Below are positions 47,482 to 55,031 of a stretch of 61,637 nucleotides of DNA, in pieces; the stretch's first letter is position 1; every line of letters begins with the position of its first letter. The stretch spans positions 1-61,637 of the forward strand of contig CACZBX010000010.1 in NCBI GenBank assembly GCA_902779535.1, read 5' to 3'. This stretch comes from an uncultured Bacteroidales bacterium. GTDB lineage: Bacteria; Bacteroidota; Bacteroidia; Bacteroidales; Bacteroidaceae. Made by a program: the position numbers and the translations under genes. The notes below the pieces were generated by a model. The model was not told the origin of the DNA and searched no databases. It saw nothing but the letters and a program-made list of their open reading frames with translations.

Positions 47482-48816
47482 ATGCAACCAGCTCTGTTCA
47501 ATACACATCACAAAGCATTACTGAATATTGGCATTCCCATTGTTATCGGACAAATCGGGATGATCATACTGGGCTTTGCCGATACGCTGATGATTGGCCA
47601 TCACAGTACCAAGGAGTTGGCTGCCGCAAGTTTTGTCAACAATATCTTTAACTTGATTATCATTTTCTCGAACGGCTTTTCGTTTGGGCTGACTCCAATC
47701 GTAGGGAGTCTGTTCGGGAAAGGACAAACGAACGAGATCGGAAAGGCGCTGAAGAATAGTCTGTTTGCTAACACGATGATGGCAATTCTTCTTACCTTTC
47801 TCTTACTGATTCTATACTTCAACATCCACCGGCTAGGCCAACCCGAGGAATTACTCCCGTTGATTCGGCCTTACTTTATCATCCTGTTGATTTCTATTTT
47901 CTTTATTCTACTGTTCAACGCCTTTAAGCAATTTGCCGACGGCATCTTAGATACATCCATCTCCATGTGGATTCTGTTAAGCGGCAACATCCTCAACATT
48001 GTCGGGAACTACGTGCTCATCTACGGGAAAGCAGGACTTCCCGAAATGGGATTGACTGGCGCAGGTATCTCAACCCTCTGCTCACGAATCTATATGGTCA
48101 TTGCCTTCATATTCGTCTTCCTTTTTCGAAAACAATACCAAATATACAGACATTGTTTCGTCAAGAGCAAGATAAACCGGGCCGACTTTCTAACACTCAA
48201 CAAGTTGGGATGGCCACTTGCCTTGCAAGGTGGAATGGAGACCGCTTCGTTTTCATTGAGCGCTATTATGGTGGGATGGATTGGTACCATTGCGCTGGCC
48301 TCGCATCAAATCATGCTGACCATTGCCAATATTTGCTTCATGATGTATTACGGTATGGGGTCGGCCGTGGCTATTAGGGTAAGCAACTTCAAAGGCCAAA
48401 ACGATATCCTGAATGTCAGACAGACAGCTAAAGCAGGTTTTCACCTCATGCTATGCATTGCCGTTCTGGGAGTTACACCCATCTTCTTACTCCGTTATCA
48501 AATCGGGACGTGGTTCAGTGGCGACCCTGATGTGACGGCAACCATCGCTTGGCTGATTATTCCATTCATCGCCTACCAGTTTGGTGACGGATTACAGATT
48601 AACTATGCCAATGCACTTCGAGGTATAGCAGATGTCAAGCCGATGATGTACATTGCTTTCATCGCTTACTTTATCATCTCTTTACCTGCCGGTTACTTCT
48701 TTGCCTTCGTCATGAACCTGGGTATCATCGGAGTGTGGATGGCCTTTCCTTTCGGGCTTACCTCTGCGGGTATCATGTACTATATTCGTTTCCGTTCCAA
48801 GACTAGGATACAATAA
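47482..48816 (+). CDS. MATE family efflux transporter
   Basis: The ATG at 47482, five bases after the M16 stop, is chosen over an in-frame upstream start inside that gene; it gives 444 residues. About twelve hydrophobic helices occur in two related halves, with the conserved start LNIGIPIVIGQIGMIILGFADTLMIG and GMETASFSLSAIMVGWIG at the half-repeat. MATE proteins export cationic drugs or metabolites using Na+ or H+ gradients. Substrate cannot be inferred. Confidence 0.92.
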   Translation: MQPALFNTHHKALLNIGIPIVIGQIGMIILGFADTLMIGHHSTKELAAASFVNNIFNLIIIFSNGFSFGLTPIVGSLFGKGQTNEIGKALKNSLFANTMMAILLTFLLLILYFNIHRLGQPEELLPLIRPYFIILLISIFFILLFNAFKQFADGILDTSISMWILLSGNILNIVGNYVLIYGKAGLPEMGLTGAGISTLCSRIYMVIAFIFVFLFRKQYQIYRHCFVKSKINRADFLTLNKLGWPLALQGGMETASFSLSAIMVGWIGTIALASHQIMLTIANICFMMYYGMGSAVAIRVSNFKGQNDILNVRQTAKAGFHLMLCIAVLGVTPIFLLRYQIGTWFSGDPDVTATIAWLIIPFIAYQFGDGLQINYANALRGIADVKPMMYIAFIAYFIISLPAGYFFAFVMNLGIIGVWMAFPFGLTSAGIMYYIRFRSKTRIQ

Positions 48817-48849
48817 GAAGGCTTCATGATTGTTTATCATAAAGCCTTC
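48817..48849. terminator. Bidirectional terminator
   Basis: GAAGGCTTCATGAT pairs with ATCATAAAGCCTTC (one mismatch) between the convergent MATE and pseudouridine synthase genes. Confidence 0.8.
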
Positions 48850-48879
48850 CACCATATATTAGACCTCCTATAGAGTCAA

Positions 48880-49560
48880 TCAATCATTGAATCCCTGCGA
48901 GATATCCCTCCACAAGTTGTCCTTGGGAACTGGCGCAACCGCATTGATCTGGATCTTCGAAACAGGATGGATAAAGCTGATTGAACGGGAATGCAGACAA
49001 ATGCTTCCGTCTGGATTCGAACGAGGGAATCCATATTTCAAGTCTCCCTTTATCGGGCATCCCACCTTCGCCAACTGACAGCGTATCTGATGGTGACGAC
49101 CTGTCATCAGGTTTATTTCGAGCAAGCTATAGTTCTGCGTATGTCCAATCAACTTATAATGCAAGGTTGCTTTCTTTGCTCCATGCTTTTCCTTATTATA
49201 GGCATACGACTTATTTTGCTTCTCATCTTTTACCAGATAATGAGTCAAATCTCCCTCAATTTCTTCAGGTGCATCCTTGACGATGGCCCAATAAGTCTTT
49301 TTCACCTCACCGTTTCGGAACATATCATTCAACCGCGCCAATGCTTTACTCGTCTTGGCAAAGACGACAAGTCCACTCACCGGACGGTCCAAGCGGTGCA
49401 CAACGCCGAGGAAGACATTCCCCGGTTTCGCATACGTCTCCTTGATATATTGCTTTACGGTTTCCGACAGAGGTGTATCTCCTGTCTTATCACCTTGAAC
49501 AATTTCCGAAGCCGTTTTGTTAACAATGATGATGTGGTTATCTTCGTATACGACAGTCAT
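48880..49560 (-). CDS. RluA-family pseudouridine synthase
   Basis: 226 residues, a short form without an S4 domain. The catalytic HRLDRPVSG has D58. The later LLEINLMTGRHHQIRCQL and GCPIKGDLKYG segments are standard for the family. It isomerises uridine in rRNA or tRNA; the specific site is unknown. The gene begins 5 bp after the fabG stop, on the same strand. Confidence 0.93.
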   Translation of the reverse strand: MTVVYEDNHIIIVNKTASEIVQGDKTGDTPLSETVKQYIKETYAKPGNVFLGVVHRLDRPVSGLVVFAKTSKALARLNDMFRNGEVKKTYWAIVKDAPEEIEGDLTHYLVKDEKQNKSYAYNKEKHGAKKATLHYKLIGHTQNYSLLEINLMTGRHHQIRCQLAKVGCPIKGDLKYGFPRSNPDGSICLHSRSISFIHPVSKIQINAVAPVPKDNLWRDISQGFND

Positions 49561-49565
49561 GATCC

Positions 49566-50312
49566 TTACATATTCATACCGCCATCAACCTGGATGACCT
49601 GCCCAGTTACGTATGAAGACAAGTCGGAAGCCAGGAACGTAGCTACATTTGCAATATCTTCGACAGTACCACCGCGACGCAATGGGATCTTGTTGATCCA
49701 TTCCTTACGAATCTCATCCGGCAGAGCCTGAGTCATTGCGGTATCAATGAATCCCGGTGCAATGGCATTCGCACGAACACCACGTGAACCCATCTCCTGA
49801 GCAATTGATTTAGCCAATGCGATTAAGCCTGCTTTTGATGCGGCATAATTACATTGTCCGGCATTACCATGCACACCGACAACCGATGCCATATTGATGA
49901 TACTTCCACCACGCTGTCTCATCATAATTGGAGTACAAGCATGAATGAAGTTGAAGGCCGATTTCAAATTCACTGCGATAACCGCATCCCACTGAGCTTC
50001 TGTCATACGCAACATCAAGCCATCTTTCGTAATACCAGCATTATTGACCAAGATATCGATGGAACCAAAATCGCTCTTCACCTGATTAACGACCTGTTCT
50101 GTTTCTGCAAAATTTGCTGCATTGGAAGCATAACCCTTTGCTTTCACACCTTTTGCTGCAATTTCCTCTTCGGTCTGCTTACCCAATTCGTCAATAACCA
50201 AATCAGTAAACGCAATGTTTGCACCTTCTTCAGCAAACTTCAAAGCAAGAGCTTTTCCAATACCACGAGCTGCTCCTGTAATTAAAGCAGTCTTTCCAGT
50301 TAATAAACCCAT
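49566..50312 (-). CDS. fabG: 3-oxoacyl-[acyl-carrier-protein] reductase
   Basis: 248 residues. Cofactor motif TGAARGIG (12-19), NNAG (90-93) and catalytic S143, Y156, K160 (YAASK) with NNAGITKDGLMLRM typical of FabG. It reduces 3-ketoacyl-ACP with NADPH in fatty acid elongation. A TetR regulator gene lies 32 bp upstream on the same strand, so that regulator may control fatty-acid synthesis; that link is inference. Confidence 0.95.
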   Translation of the reverse strand: MGLLTGKTALITGAARGIGKALALKFAEEGANIAFTDLVIDELGKQTEEEIAAKGVKAKGYASNAANFAETEQVVNQVKSDFGSIDILVNNAGITKDGLMLRMTEAQWDAVIAVNLKSAFNFIHACTPIMMRQRGGSIINMASVVGVHGNAGQCNYAASKAGLIALAKSIAQEMGSRGVRANAIAPGFIDTAMTQALPDEIRKEWINKIPLRRGGTVEDIANVATFLASDLSSYVTGQVIQVDGGMNM

Positions 50313-50344
50313 TTTTTTCTTTATTTAATAATTAATAATCATGT

Positions 50345-50929
50345 CTACTTTCTTCCCAAGGCACCGTATACAATCTTCTCAACGTATGCCCACGCATATT
50401 CATCCGGAATATCCTCTGCTATCTTGTCTCGGATATAGGGGACTTCAATTCCTTTTATACAATAATGGATGATGTCGGCCATGATCTCGACGTTGGCGAC
50501 ATCAAAGATTTTCTTTGCATTTCCTTCGGTCAGGATCTGCCGGAACAGGCGCTTCTCTTTCTCGTCAAAATTCTTCCTGACCGCAGCCACACGCCAGATG
50601 TTCCTGAAGAACGAAGCCCGCAGGGTACCATTACGGTAAACAATAAGTTTAATTGAATCCAGATGTGTTTTAATCAACTTCAGAATCTTCTCGTCAGGAG
50701 CAATATCTTTAGTCGCGACTTCTTCCATCGCATCGGATAGTTTCTCCAGTTCCGATTCTACCACCGCAGAATATAGTGCTTCCTTACTCTTGAAATAAGT
50801 ATAAAGGGTACGTCTTCCCTTCTTGGAGGCCACAGCAACATCATTCATAGTCGTGCTGTCCACCCCATGCTTGGCGAACAACCGACGAGCTACGTCTATC
50901 AAATCATTTCTTGTCTTTGAAAGTGTCAT
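50345..50929 (-). CDS. TetR family transcriptional regulator
   Basis: 194 residues. The N-terminal helix-turn-helix is in RNDLIDVARRLFAKHGVDSTTMNDVAVASKKGRRTLYTYFKSKEALY; the rest is a helical ligand-binding domain not assigned to a subgroup. It heads a probable operon with fabG and the pseudouridine synthase. A perfect inverted repeat overlaps its promoter (50941-50967), so autoregulation is likely. A lipid-related ligand would suit the neighbour but is not shown. Confidence 0.92.
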   Translation of the reverse strand: MTLSKTRNDLIDVARRLFAKHGVDSTTMNDVAVASKKGRRTLYTYFKSKEALYSAVVESELEKLSDAMEEVATKDIAPDEKILKLIKTHLDSIKLIVYRNGTLRASFFRNIWRVAAVRKNFDEKEKRLFRQILTEGNAKKIFDVANVEIMADIIHYCIKGIEVPYIRDKIAEDIPDEYAWAYVEKIVYGALGRK

Positions 50930-50940
50930 AATGAATTAGA

Positions 50941-50996
50941 TTGCACATTACCTATATATATGTGCAAAATTAATAGATTTATCTTTCCCACACAAA
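50941..50996 (-). promoter_or_regulatory. tetR promoter with palindromic operator
   Basis: Minus-strand -33 TTTG (50993-50996), 20-bp spacer, -7 TAATTTTG (50965-50972). A perfect inverted repeat TTGCACAT-N11-ATGTGCAA (50941-50967) overlaps the -7 and start site, the expected place for a repressor. Confidence 0.75.
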
Positions 50997-51122
50997 CAAA
51001 TATAGATAATAATATATAAAATGAAGGTGATTGATGTCTTTTTATAAAACTCTAATTATGAAGTTTTTCTTCTTATACGAGAAGGTTATCTCATGAATAA
51101 TGAATAAAAAAAGCTCTTTTAT

Positions 51123-51153
51123 TTTGTTTTTTCAAAAAACAGTTGTACCTTTG
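51123..51153 (+). promoter_or_regulatory. Promoter of the initiator tRNA gene
   Basis: -33 TTTG (51123-51126), 19-bp spacer, -7 TACCTTTG (51146-51153), with the tRNA 5' end 23 bases further on. Confidence 0.75.
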
Positions 51154-51175
51154 CAACCGAAATAAAAAAACACAT

Positions 51176-51248
<73 letters not shown>

Positions 51249-51252
51249 CAAC

Positions 51253-51290
51253 AAAGAGGTTTAAACATCTGTTTAAGCCTCTTTCCTTTT
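51253..51290 (+). terminator. Terminator of the tRNA-fMet gene
   Basis: AAAGAGGTTTAAAC / GTTTAAGCCTCTTT hairpin (one G-U pair) with a 4-base loop, followed by CCTTTT. Confidence 0.88.
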
Positions 51291-51311
51291 ATACACCTGA
51301 TCCATTCAAGT

Positions 51312-52016
51312 TCACTTATATATCAAGAAGATACATGGAATCTTCGACAGGTCGGGTAACTTACCTTTCCACTCCTTTATCGTCTTTGTCTTGATGTACT
51401 CTCCTTCGCATGTAATGTTTGCTGCAATACAAAGCCGAGTCTGAGGGCGGAGGATGCGCAACAATTCCTCCATCATCTTATTGTTCCGATAAGGAGTTTC
51501 AATAAACAGTTGCGTTTGGTTTTCCGAATATACTTTTTGTTCCAATACTTTTAACTTGCGTATCCGCTCCTCGGAATCGATGGGTAGGTATCCGTTAAAA
51601 GCGAAGCTTTGCCCATTGAAACCGGAAGCCATGACCGACAAGATAATGGACGATGGTCCTACCAACGGTATTACTGCCAGATTTTTCCGCTGTGCAATTG
51701 CTACAACATCTGCTCCCGGGTCGGCCACCGCAGGGCAACCTGCTTCTGAGATGACTCCCATAGGGAAACCTTTCTGCAAAGGGTCGAGATACGTTCCGAT
51801 AAGATTCCGATCGGTATGTTGGTTCAACTCATAAAAGGTCAGGGAGTCGATATCAATAGTTGGTTCAACCTTCTTCAAGAATCTACGTGCCGACCGAATA
51901 TTTTCGACGATGAAATGCTTGATTTGAACAATGATTTCCTTATTATACGAAGGCAGTACGCGTTCAATCGACGTATCGCCCAGTGTAACAGGGATCAAAT
52001 ATAATGCTACTTCCAT
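51312..52016 (-). CDS. SAM-dependent methyltransferase, RsmI-like (tetrapyrrole methylase fold)
   Basis: 234 residues. It starts ALYLIPVTLGDTS and has GVISEAGCPAVADPGADVV plus LVGPSSIILSVMASGF, the SAM-binding segments of the YraL/RsmI branch of the tetrapyrrole methylase superfamily. RsmI 2'-O-methylates C1402 of 16S rRNA. This protein is somewhat shorter and diverged and may be a second paralogue kept in Bacteroidota, so exact target is uncertain. Probably co-transcribed with the upstream GldB-like gene (22-bp gap). Confidence 0.82.
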   Translation of the reverse strand: MEVALYLIPVTLGDTSIERVLPSYNKEIIVQIKHFIVENIRSARRFLKKVEPTIDIDSLTFYELNQHTDRNLIGTYLDPLQKGFPMGVISEAGCPAVADPGADVVAIAQRKNLAVIPLVGPSSIILSVMASGFNGQSFAFNGYLPIDSEERIRKLKVLEQKVYSENQTQLFIETPYRNNKMMEELLRILRPQTRLCIAANITCEGEYIKTKTIKEWKGKLPDLSKIPCIFLIYK

Positions 52017-52038
52017 GATTCAAGACTAAAGATTAGGG

Positions 52039-53019
52039 CTAATCCATTACAATTTTCCGATAATTGGTCAGGTCCATCAGCTCCTGGATCGATACTTCCT
52101 TATGTTCCCGCATGTATTCCTCAACAAGTTGGGCACCGATCCAGAGGCCTACTCCCTGTGGAGCATTCTCGTCCATAATAGTATAATAAGGTATCATCCC
52201 CATATAACTCCGAATAATCATCGGGTCGCTCATATCCAGGTGACGGTTATCCTGCATGAACTGCCATACTTTCAGTTTATTCTTCTGGCACCATTTCTTT
52301 TCCTCGGCATCATACCCCATCATATCCTCGATGCTGTCGTACTCCAAGGCCTTGGTCAGTAGCCAAGCGAATCGGCCACGATACAACATCACGTCAAGCA
52401 ACGTCCTCCGCCGGTTGAGAGTCATCGGATATTCACTAATCAGATAAAATGTCAGGCAGTCGGGCACGATGCGATCGGGCGACATGTATTTGATTTGATA
52501 ATCATAATAGAACCGCTTGTACAAAGCATAATCTTTCCCCATGTACTTGTCGAGACTGAATCCGACGAGCGAGTCACGTACCACCACCGATTGGTTCAAC
52601 GCAGAGATCTGCGCATAGAACTGCGGGACGACCAGGTCGGGTAATTCTTTCTTCAAATAGGAAAGGCCCTTATCCAGATCTTTCTCTATCCAGCGGATGT
52701 CCCTGAATTTCTCCTCAACATCCAGCAGCAGATGCTGAATGGTCGTGTCGGAAAGGTAAACAAAAAGTTTTTCGTTAATCTGCGGATCGTTGACCCGTCC
52801 AATTCCCAGGACATCCTCGATCAAGAGTTTTGTGGCCTGAGGATATTCCGTGTTCATTTTTTGCAAGGCGGTCACACTGTTCGAAGTAGCATATTCGAAT
52901 TGCAGATGATCATAGCGGGCAATCTCTACGCCATTTTGATCCAGCAGCATATCCAGTCTGTTCCACTTACAAGCCGTAAGGGAAAGACAACAAAGTATGC
53001 AATACACGAACTTCCGCAT
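52039..53019 (-). CDS. GldB-like lipoprotein
   Basis: 326 residues with a lipobox LSLTAC (C17). The body resembles GldB, first described as a gliding motility lipoprotein in Flavobacterium. Landmarks are the GKDYALYKRFYYDYQIKYMSPDRIVPDCL region and the C-terminal GLWIGAQLVEEYMREH. Non-gliding Bacteroidales keep homologues, so a general envelope role is more likely than motility. No other gld genes occur in the window. Confidence 0.8.
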   Translation of the reverse strand: MRKFVYCILCCLSLTACKWNRLDMLLDQNGVEIARYDHLQFEYATSNSVTALQKMNTEYPQATKLLIEDVLGIGRVNDPQINEKLFVYLSDTTIQHLLLDVEEKFRDIRWIEKDLDKGLSYLKKELPDLVVPQFYAQISALNQSVVVRDSLVGFSLDKYMGKDYALYKRFYYDYQIKYMSPDRIVPDCLTFYLISEYPMTLNRRRTLLDVMLYRGRFAWLLTKALEYDSIEDMMGYDAEEKKWCQKNKLKVWQFMQDNRHLDMSDPMIIRSYMGMIPYYTIMDENAPQGVGLWIGAQLVEEYMREHKEVSIQELMDLTNYRKIVMD

Positions 53020-53098
53020 AATGATCGATCAAGGAAAAATCAGAAATGGTTTCTGCCACAAATTTAAGAAGAATAAATGATTTTAGGACGGTTCGCCC

Positions 53099-53608
53099 TT
53101 ATGAAAATACAATTTCATCCATATTCTTCCGTTTCTTCTCCCGGCCGGGATCAATGGCATAGCCTATCGGGATGAGGACTGCCGGTTCAACCTCGGCATC
53201 CAACTGCAAGACCTCGCGGCATTTGTCAGCATCGAAATTGCAAATCCAGCACGTGCCCAAGCCCTGCTCGGTAGCTGCCAGACAAAGATGATCGACGGCA
53301 ATGGCAATGTCAATATCGGCATGATCCTTATTATCATAGCGTTGGCGATGCCACGACTGACGGTGATCGACGCAAGCCACGATGATGCAGGGTGCCGTCT
53401 TCAACCATTCATTTGCATAACAAGAGGAAACAGCCTCCAACATCGTTGCTTCCTTGGCAATATAGAATTTCCATGGCTGATAGTTCACAGCCGAAGGAGC
53501 CATCCTCACACATTCCATTACATAGTCCAGTTTGTCTTGCTCTACCGGACGCGACACATCATATTTACGCACCGAATGACGAGCCTTAGCCAATGATAAA
53601 AAATCCAT
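53099..53608 (-). CDS. Nitroreductase family protein
   Basis: The ATG at 53608 (MDFLSLAKARHSVRKY) gives 169 residues; the frame is open 51 bases upstream but the conserved start is here. FMN-binding RHSVRKY near the N-terminus, APSAVNYQPWKFYI and the C-terminal IGYAIDPGREKKRKNMDEIV are characteristic of small nitroreductases. Flavin-dependent oxidoreductase, substrate unknown. Confidence 0.9.
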   Translation of the reverse strand: MDFLSLAKARHSVRKYDVSRPVEQDKLDYVMECVRMAPSAVNYQPWKFYIAKEATMLEAVSSCYANEWLKTAPCIIVACVDHRQSWHRQRYDNKDHADIDIAIAVDHLCLAATEQGLGTCWICNFDADKCREVLQLDAEVEPAVLIPIGYAIDPGREKKRKNMDEIVFS

Positions 53609-53727
53609 TTGATTGATGATTTTACAATTTGTACAAATGTAACAAAATTTCCCCAACAATCATGAGGACAAATATCGATTTATAAATAAAAACCTGAATT
53701 TTATTTCTTTAGTCATAAAAAAAAGGT

Positions 53728-53735
53728 TATATTTG
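53728..53735 (+). promoter_or_regulatory. -7 promoter element ahead of the cobalamin riboswitch
   Basis: Consensus TATATTTG. It would start transcription at about 53742, at the base of the riboswitch. A convincing -33 element is not seen. Confidence 0.5.
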
Positions 53736-53739
53736 CAAT

Positions 53740-53919
53740 GTTTTGTTCCAGTTCCTTCTTTCCTGATGGAATGGATGAAAAGGGAATCGGGTGAAAATCC
53801 CGAACAGTCCCGCTGCTGTAAACTCCTTTAACAGGCTTTACAAATACTTGTGCCACTGCCTTGATTGAGAAAGGTGGGAAGGCTGGTAAAGTCGGAGTAA
53901 GTCAGAAGACCTGCAAAAC
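53740..53919 (+). promoter_or_regulatory. Cobalamin (AdoCbl-type) riboswitch
   Basis: The conserved core is recognisable: GGGTGAAAATCCCGAACAG, then GTCCCGCTGCTGTAA, the GCCACTGCC...GGGAAGGC arm, and the B12 box AGTCAGAAGACCTGC (53899-53913). GTTTTG (53740-53745) can pair with CAAAAC (53914-53919) as the closing stem. A short hairpin (ATCCT...AGGAT, about 53935-53951) follows and may be the expression platform. Normally such elements precede btuB or cobalamin synthesis genes. Here only a 61-70 codon ORF follows before a convergent gene. Confidence 0.93.
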
Positions 53920-53989
53920 GAATTTTTGCTTCACATCCTCGAGGAAAGGATAAGAAGAACAATTGAAAGTTATCCACACATATAAGACG

Positions 53990-54175
53990 ATGTCGCTTAT
54001 TATGTTTGGTATATTCTATTGGTTGAGTCTACCTCAGGATATGGAGCAGATAGATAACACAACAACAATTTTACTATCTGCCTTTAAAAATGGTGTGAAT
54101 CGTTTCTTATTCGTACTATCGGACGCCAAGCCGGAACTATGGGATAAAAAACTTCACACCGTTTTTTACGTTTAA
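53990..54175 (+). CDS. Small ORF behind the cobalamin riboswitch, unknown
   Basis: From ATG 53990 the frame encodes 61 residues (70 if the TTG at 53963 is used). The first about 14 residues are hydrophobic (MSLIMFGIFYWLSL) and could be a signal or membrane helix. The rest (FKNGVNRFLFVLSDAKPELW) resembles nothing I recognise. It is the only plus-strand frame of note between the riboswitch and the next gene. Coding status is uncertain: it could be a real B12-regulated small protein, a remnant of a transporter gene, or chance in a regulatory RNA. The last part contains half of a long inverted repeat. Confidence 0.35.
   Translation: MSLIMFGIFYWLSLPQDMEQIDNTTTILLSAFKNGVNRFLFVLSDAKPELWDKKLHTVFYV
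54086..54167 (+). terminator. Possible 3' stem of the riboswitch transcript
   Basis: AAAAATGGTGTGAA (54086-54099) can pair with TTCACACCGTTTTTT (54153-54167), closing a loop of about 53 bases and ending in a T-run. It could terminate the riboswitch transcript or cap a structured RNA. The large loop makes a standard terminator only moderately likely. Confidence 0.4.
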
Positions 54176-54218
54176 TAAGTACAAAGATCCTTACAAACAA
54201 GCAAAAAAGAAATAAGTA

Positions 54219-54340
54219 TTGAGCACGGTCGATAACCCTATTCACCACGGTGACTTTGCAAATCGACGCTGGTCGATTTTAAAACGACCACGGTCGATTG
54301 AAGAACTGACCGTAGAAGATGAGAAAAACGACCATCAACA
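54219..54340. repeat. Array C: dyad-symmetric units at 21-22 bp
   Basis: Unit centres at 54225.5, 54247.5, 54269.5 and 54290.5, with two degenerate units near 54312 and 54334. Cores: TTGAGCACGGTCGA, TCACCACGGTGA, ATCGACGCTGGTCGAT, CGACCACGGTCG. The period equals that of arrays A and B, but the arms differ (CGACC/GGTCG instead of TCACC/GGTGA), with both arms changed together. It lies between the riboswitch transcript and the convergent FKBP gene. The remaining bases 54176-54218 show nothing. Confidence 0.75.
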
Positions 54341-54370
54341 AGCTTTGTAATTTTTCTCAACAAAACAAAA

Positions 54371-54397
54371 GGGCGTACCCACGAAAGTGGCACGCCC
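54371..54397 (-). terminator. Terminator of the glyS-FKBP operon
   Basis: GGGCGT-ACCCAC-GAAA-GTGGC-ACGCCC hairpin; the A-run on its left gives the U-tract for minus-strand transcripts. Confidence 0.88.
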
Positions 54398-54419
54398 TCT
54401 CCTTTTATGGTAATCCTAC

Positions 54420-55028
54420 CTAATTCTTTCCTTTGAGCGGTATTACGCTTTGCAAATAGAGATCAAAGATCAAGGTGGAGTAGCCCTTGATGGAGCCTCT
54501 GGTCCCGGAGCCATACCCCAAATCATAAGGGATATACACCATCCAACGATCACCCACCTGCATTTGCATCAAGCAAGTGGTCCAACCGGTCACAACTTCC
54601 GATACTGCGAACTTAGCGGGAGCAGCAGTTTCTATATTCAAGGCACCGGTATAGTTCTCATCAAACGTCACCACCGATCCATCGGCCAATGGTATCATCT
54701 GCCCACGATAATCCACCGCAACAGAATCAGTGAACAATGGAGTGTCTCCATCACCATTATCCATGATGCGACAGTAGACATAATCGTTCACATTAGGGCT
54801 CGCATTCAGAGGCGCAGTGAACTTATAGGTATGAAAAACCTTCCATTGCCCAGGTTCATTCCCTAAATTGGCATTGGCGACCTTGGCGATTGAATCGATA
54901 AAATGCTGATTACGGTCCTTCCAATTGGCATACAGATCGGCATCAGTGTCCGACTCGCCACATGACGTGATGCCAAAGGCCATCACGACGAGCCAAGAAG
55001 CCAGCAATCCATAAAACGTTTTTTTCAT
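54420..55028 (-). CDS. FKBP-type peptidylprolyl isomerase lipoprotein
   Basis: 202 residues with a lipobox FGITSC (C23). The C-terminal FKBP domain shows VAVDYRGQMIPLADGSVVTFDEN, VVTGWTTCLMQMQVGDRWMVYIP and LGYGSGTRGSI...YSTLIFDLYL. It assists prolyl-bond isomerisation of envelope proteins. It starts 3 bp after the glycyl-tRNA synthetase stop, so it is read from the glyS promoter. Confidence 0.92.
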   Translation of the reverse strand: MKKTFYGLLASWLVVMAFGITSCGESDTDADLYANWKDRNQHFIDSIAKVANANLGNEPGQWKVFHTYKFTAPLNASPNVNDYVYCRIMDNGDGDTPLFTDSVAVDYRGQMIPLADGSVVTFDENYTGALNIETAAPAKFAVSEVVTGWTTCLMQMQVGDRWMVYIPYDLGYGSGTRGSIKGYSTLIFDLYLQSVIPLKGKN

Positions 55029-55031
55029 ATC

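Noticed and set aside
48991-49731. 246-residue plus-strand frame across the RluA-fabG junction
   Set aside because: It crosses two well-supported genes on the other strand and encodes no known domain.
52039-53019. Gliding motility capability
   Set aside because: A single GldB-like lipoprotein without other gld or spr genes is normal in non-gliding Bacteroidales.
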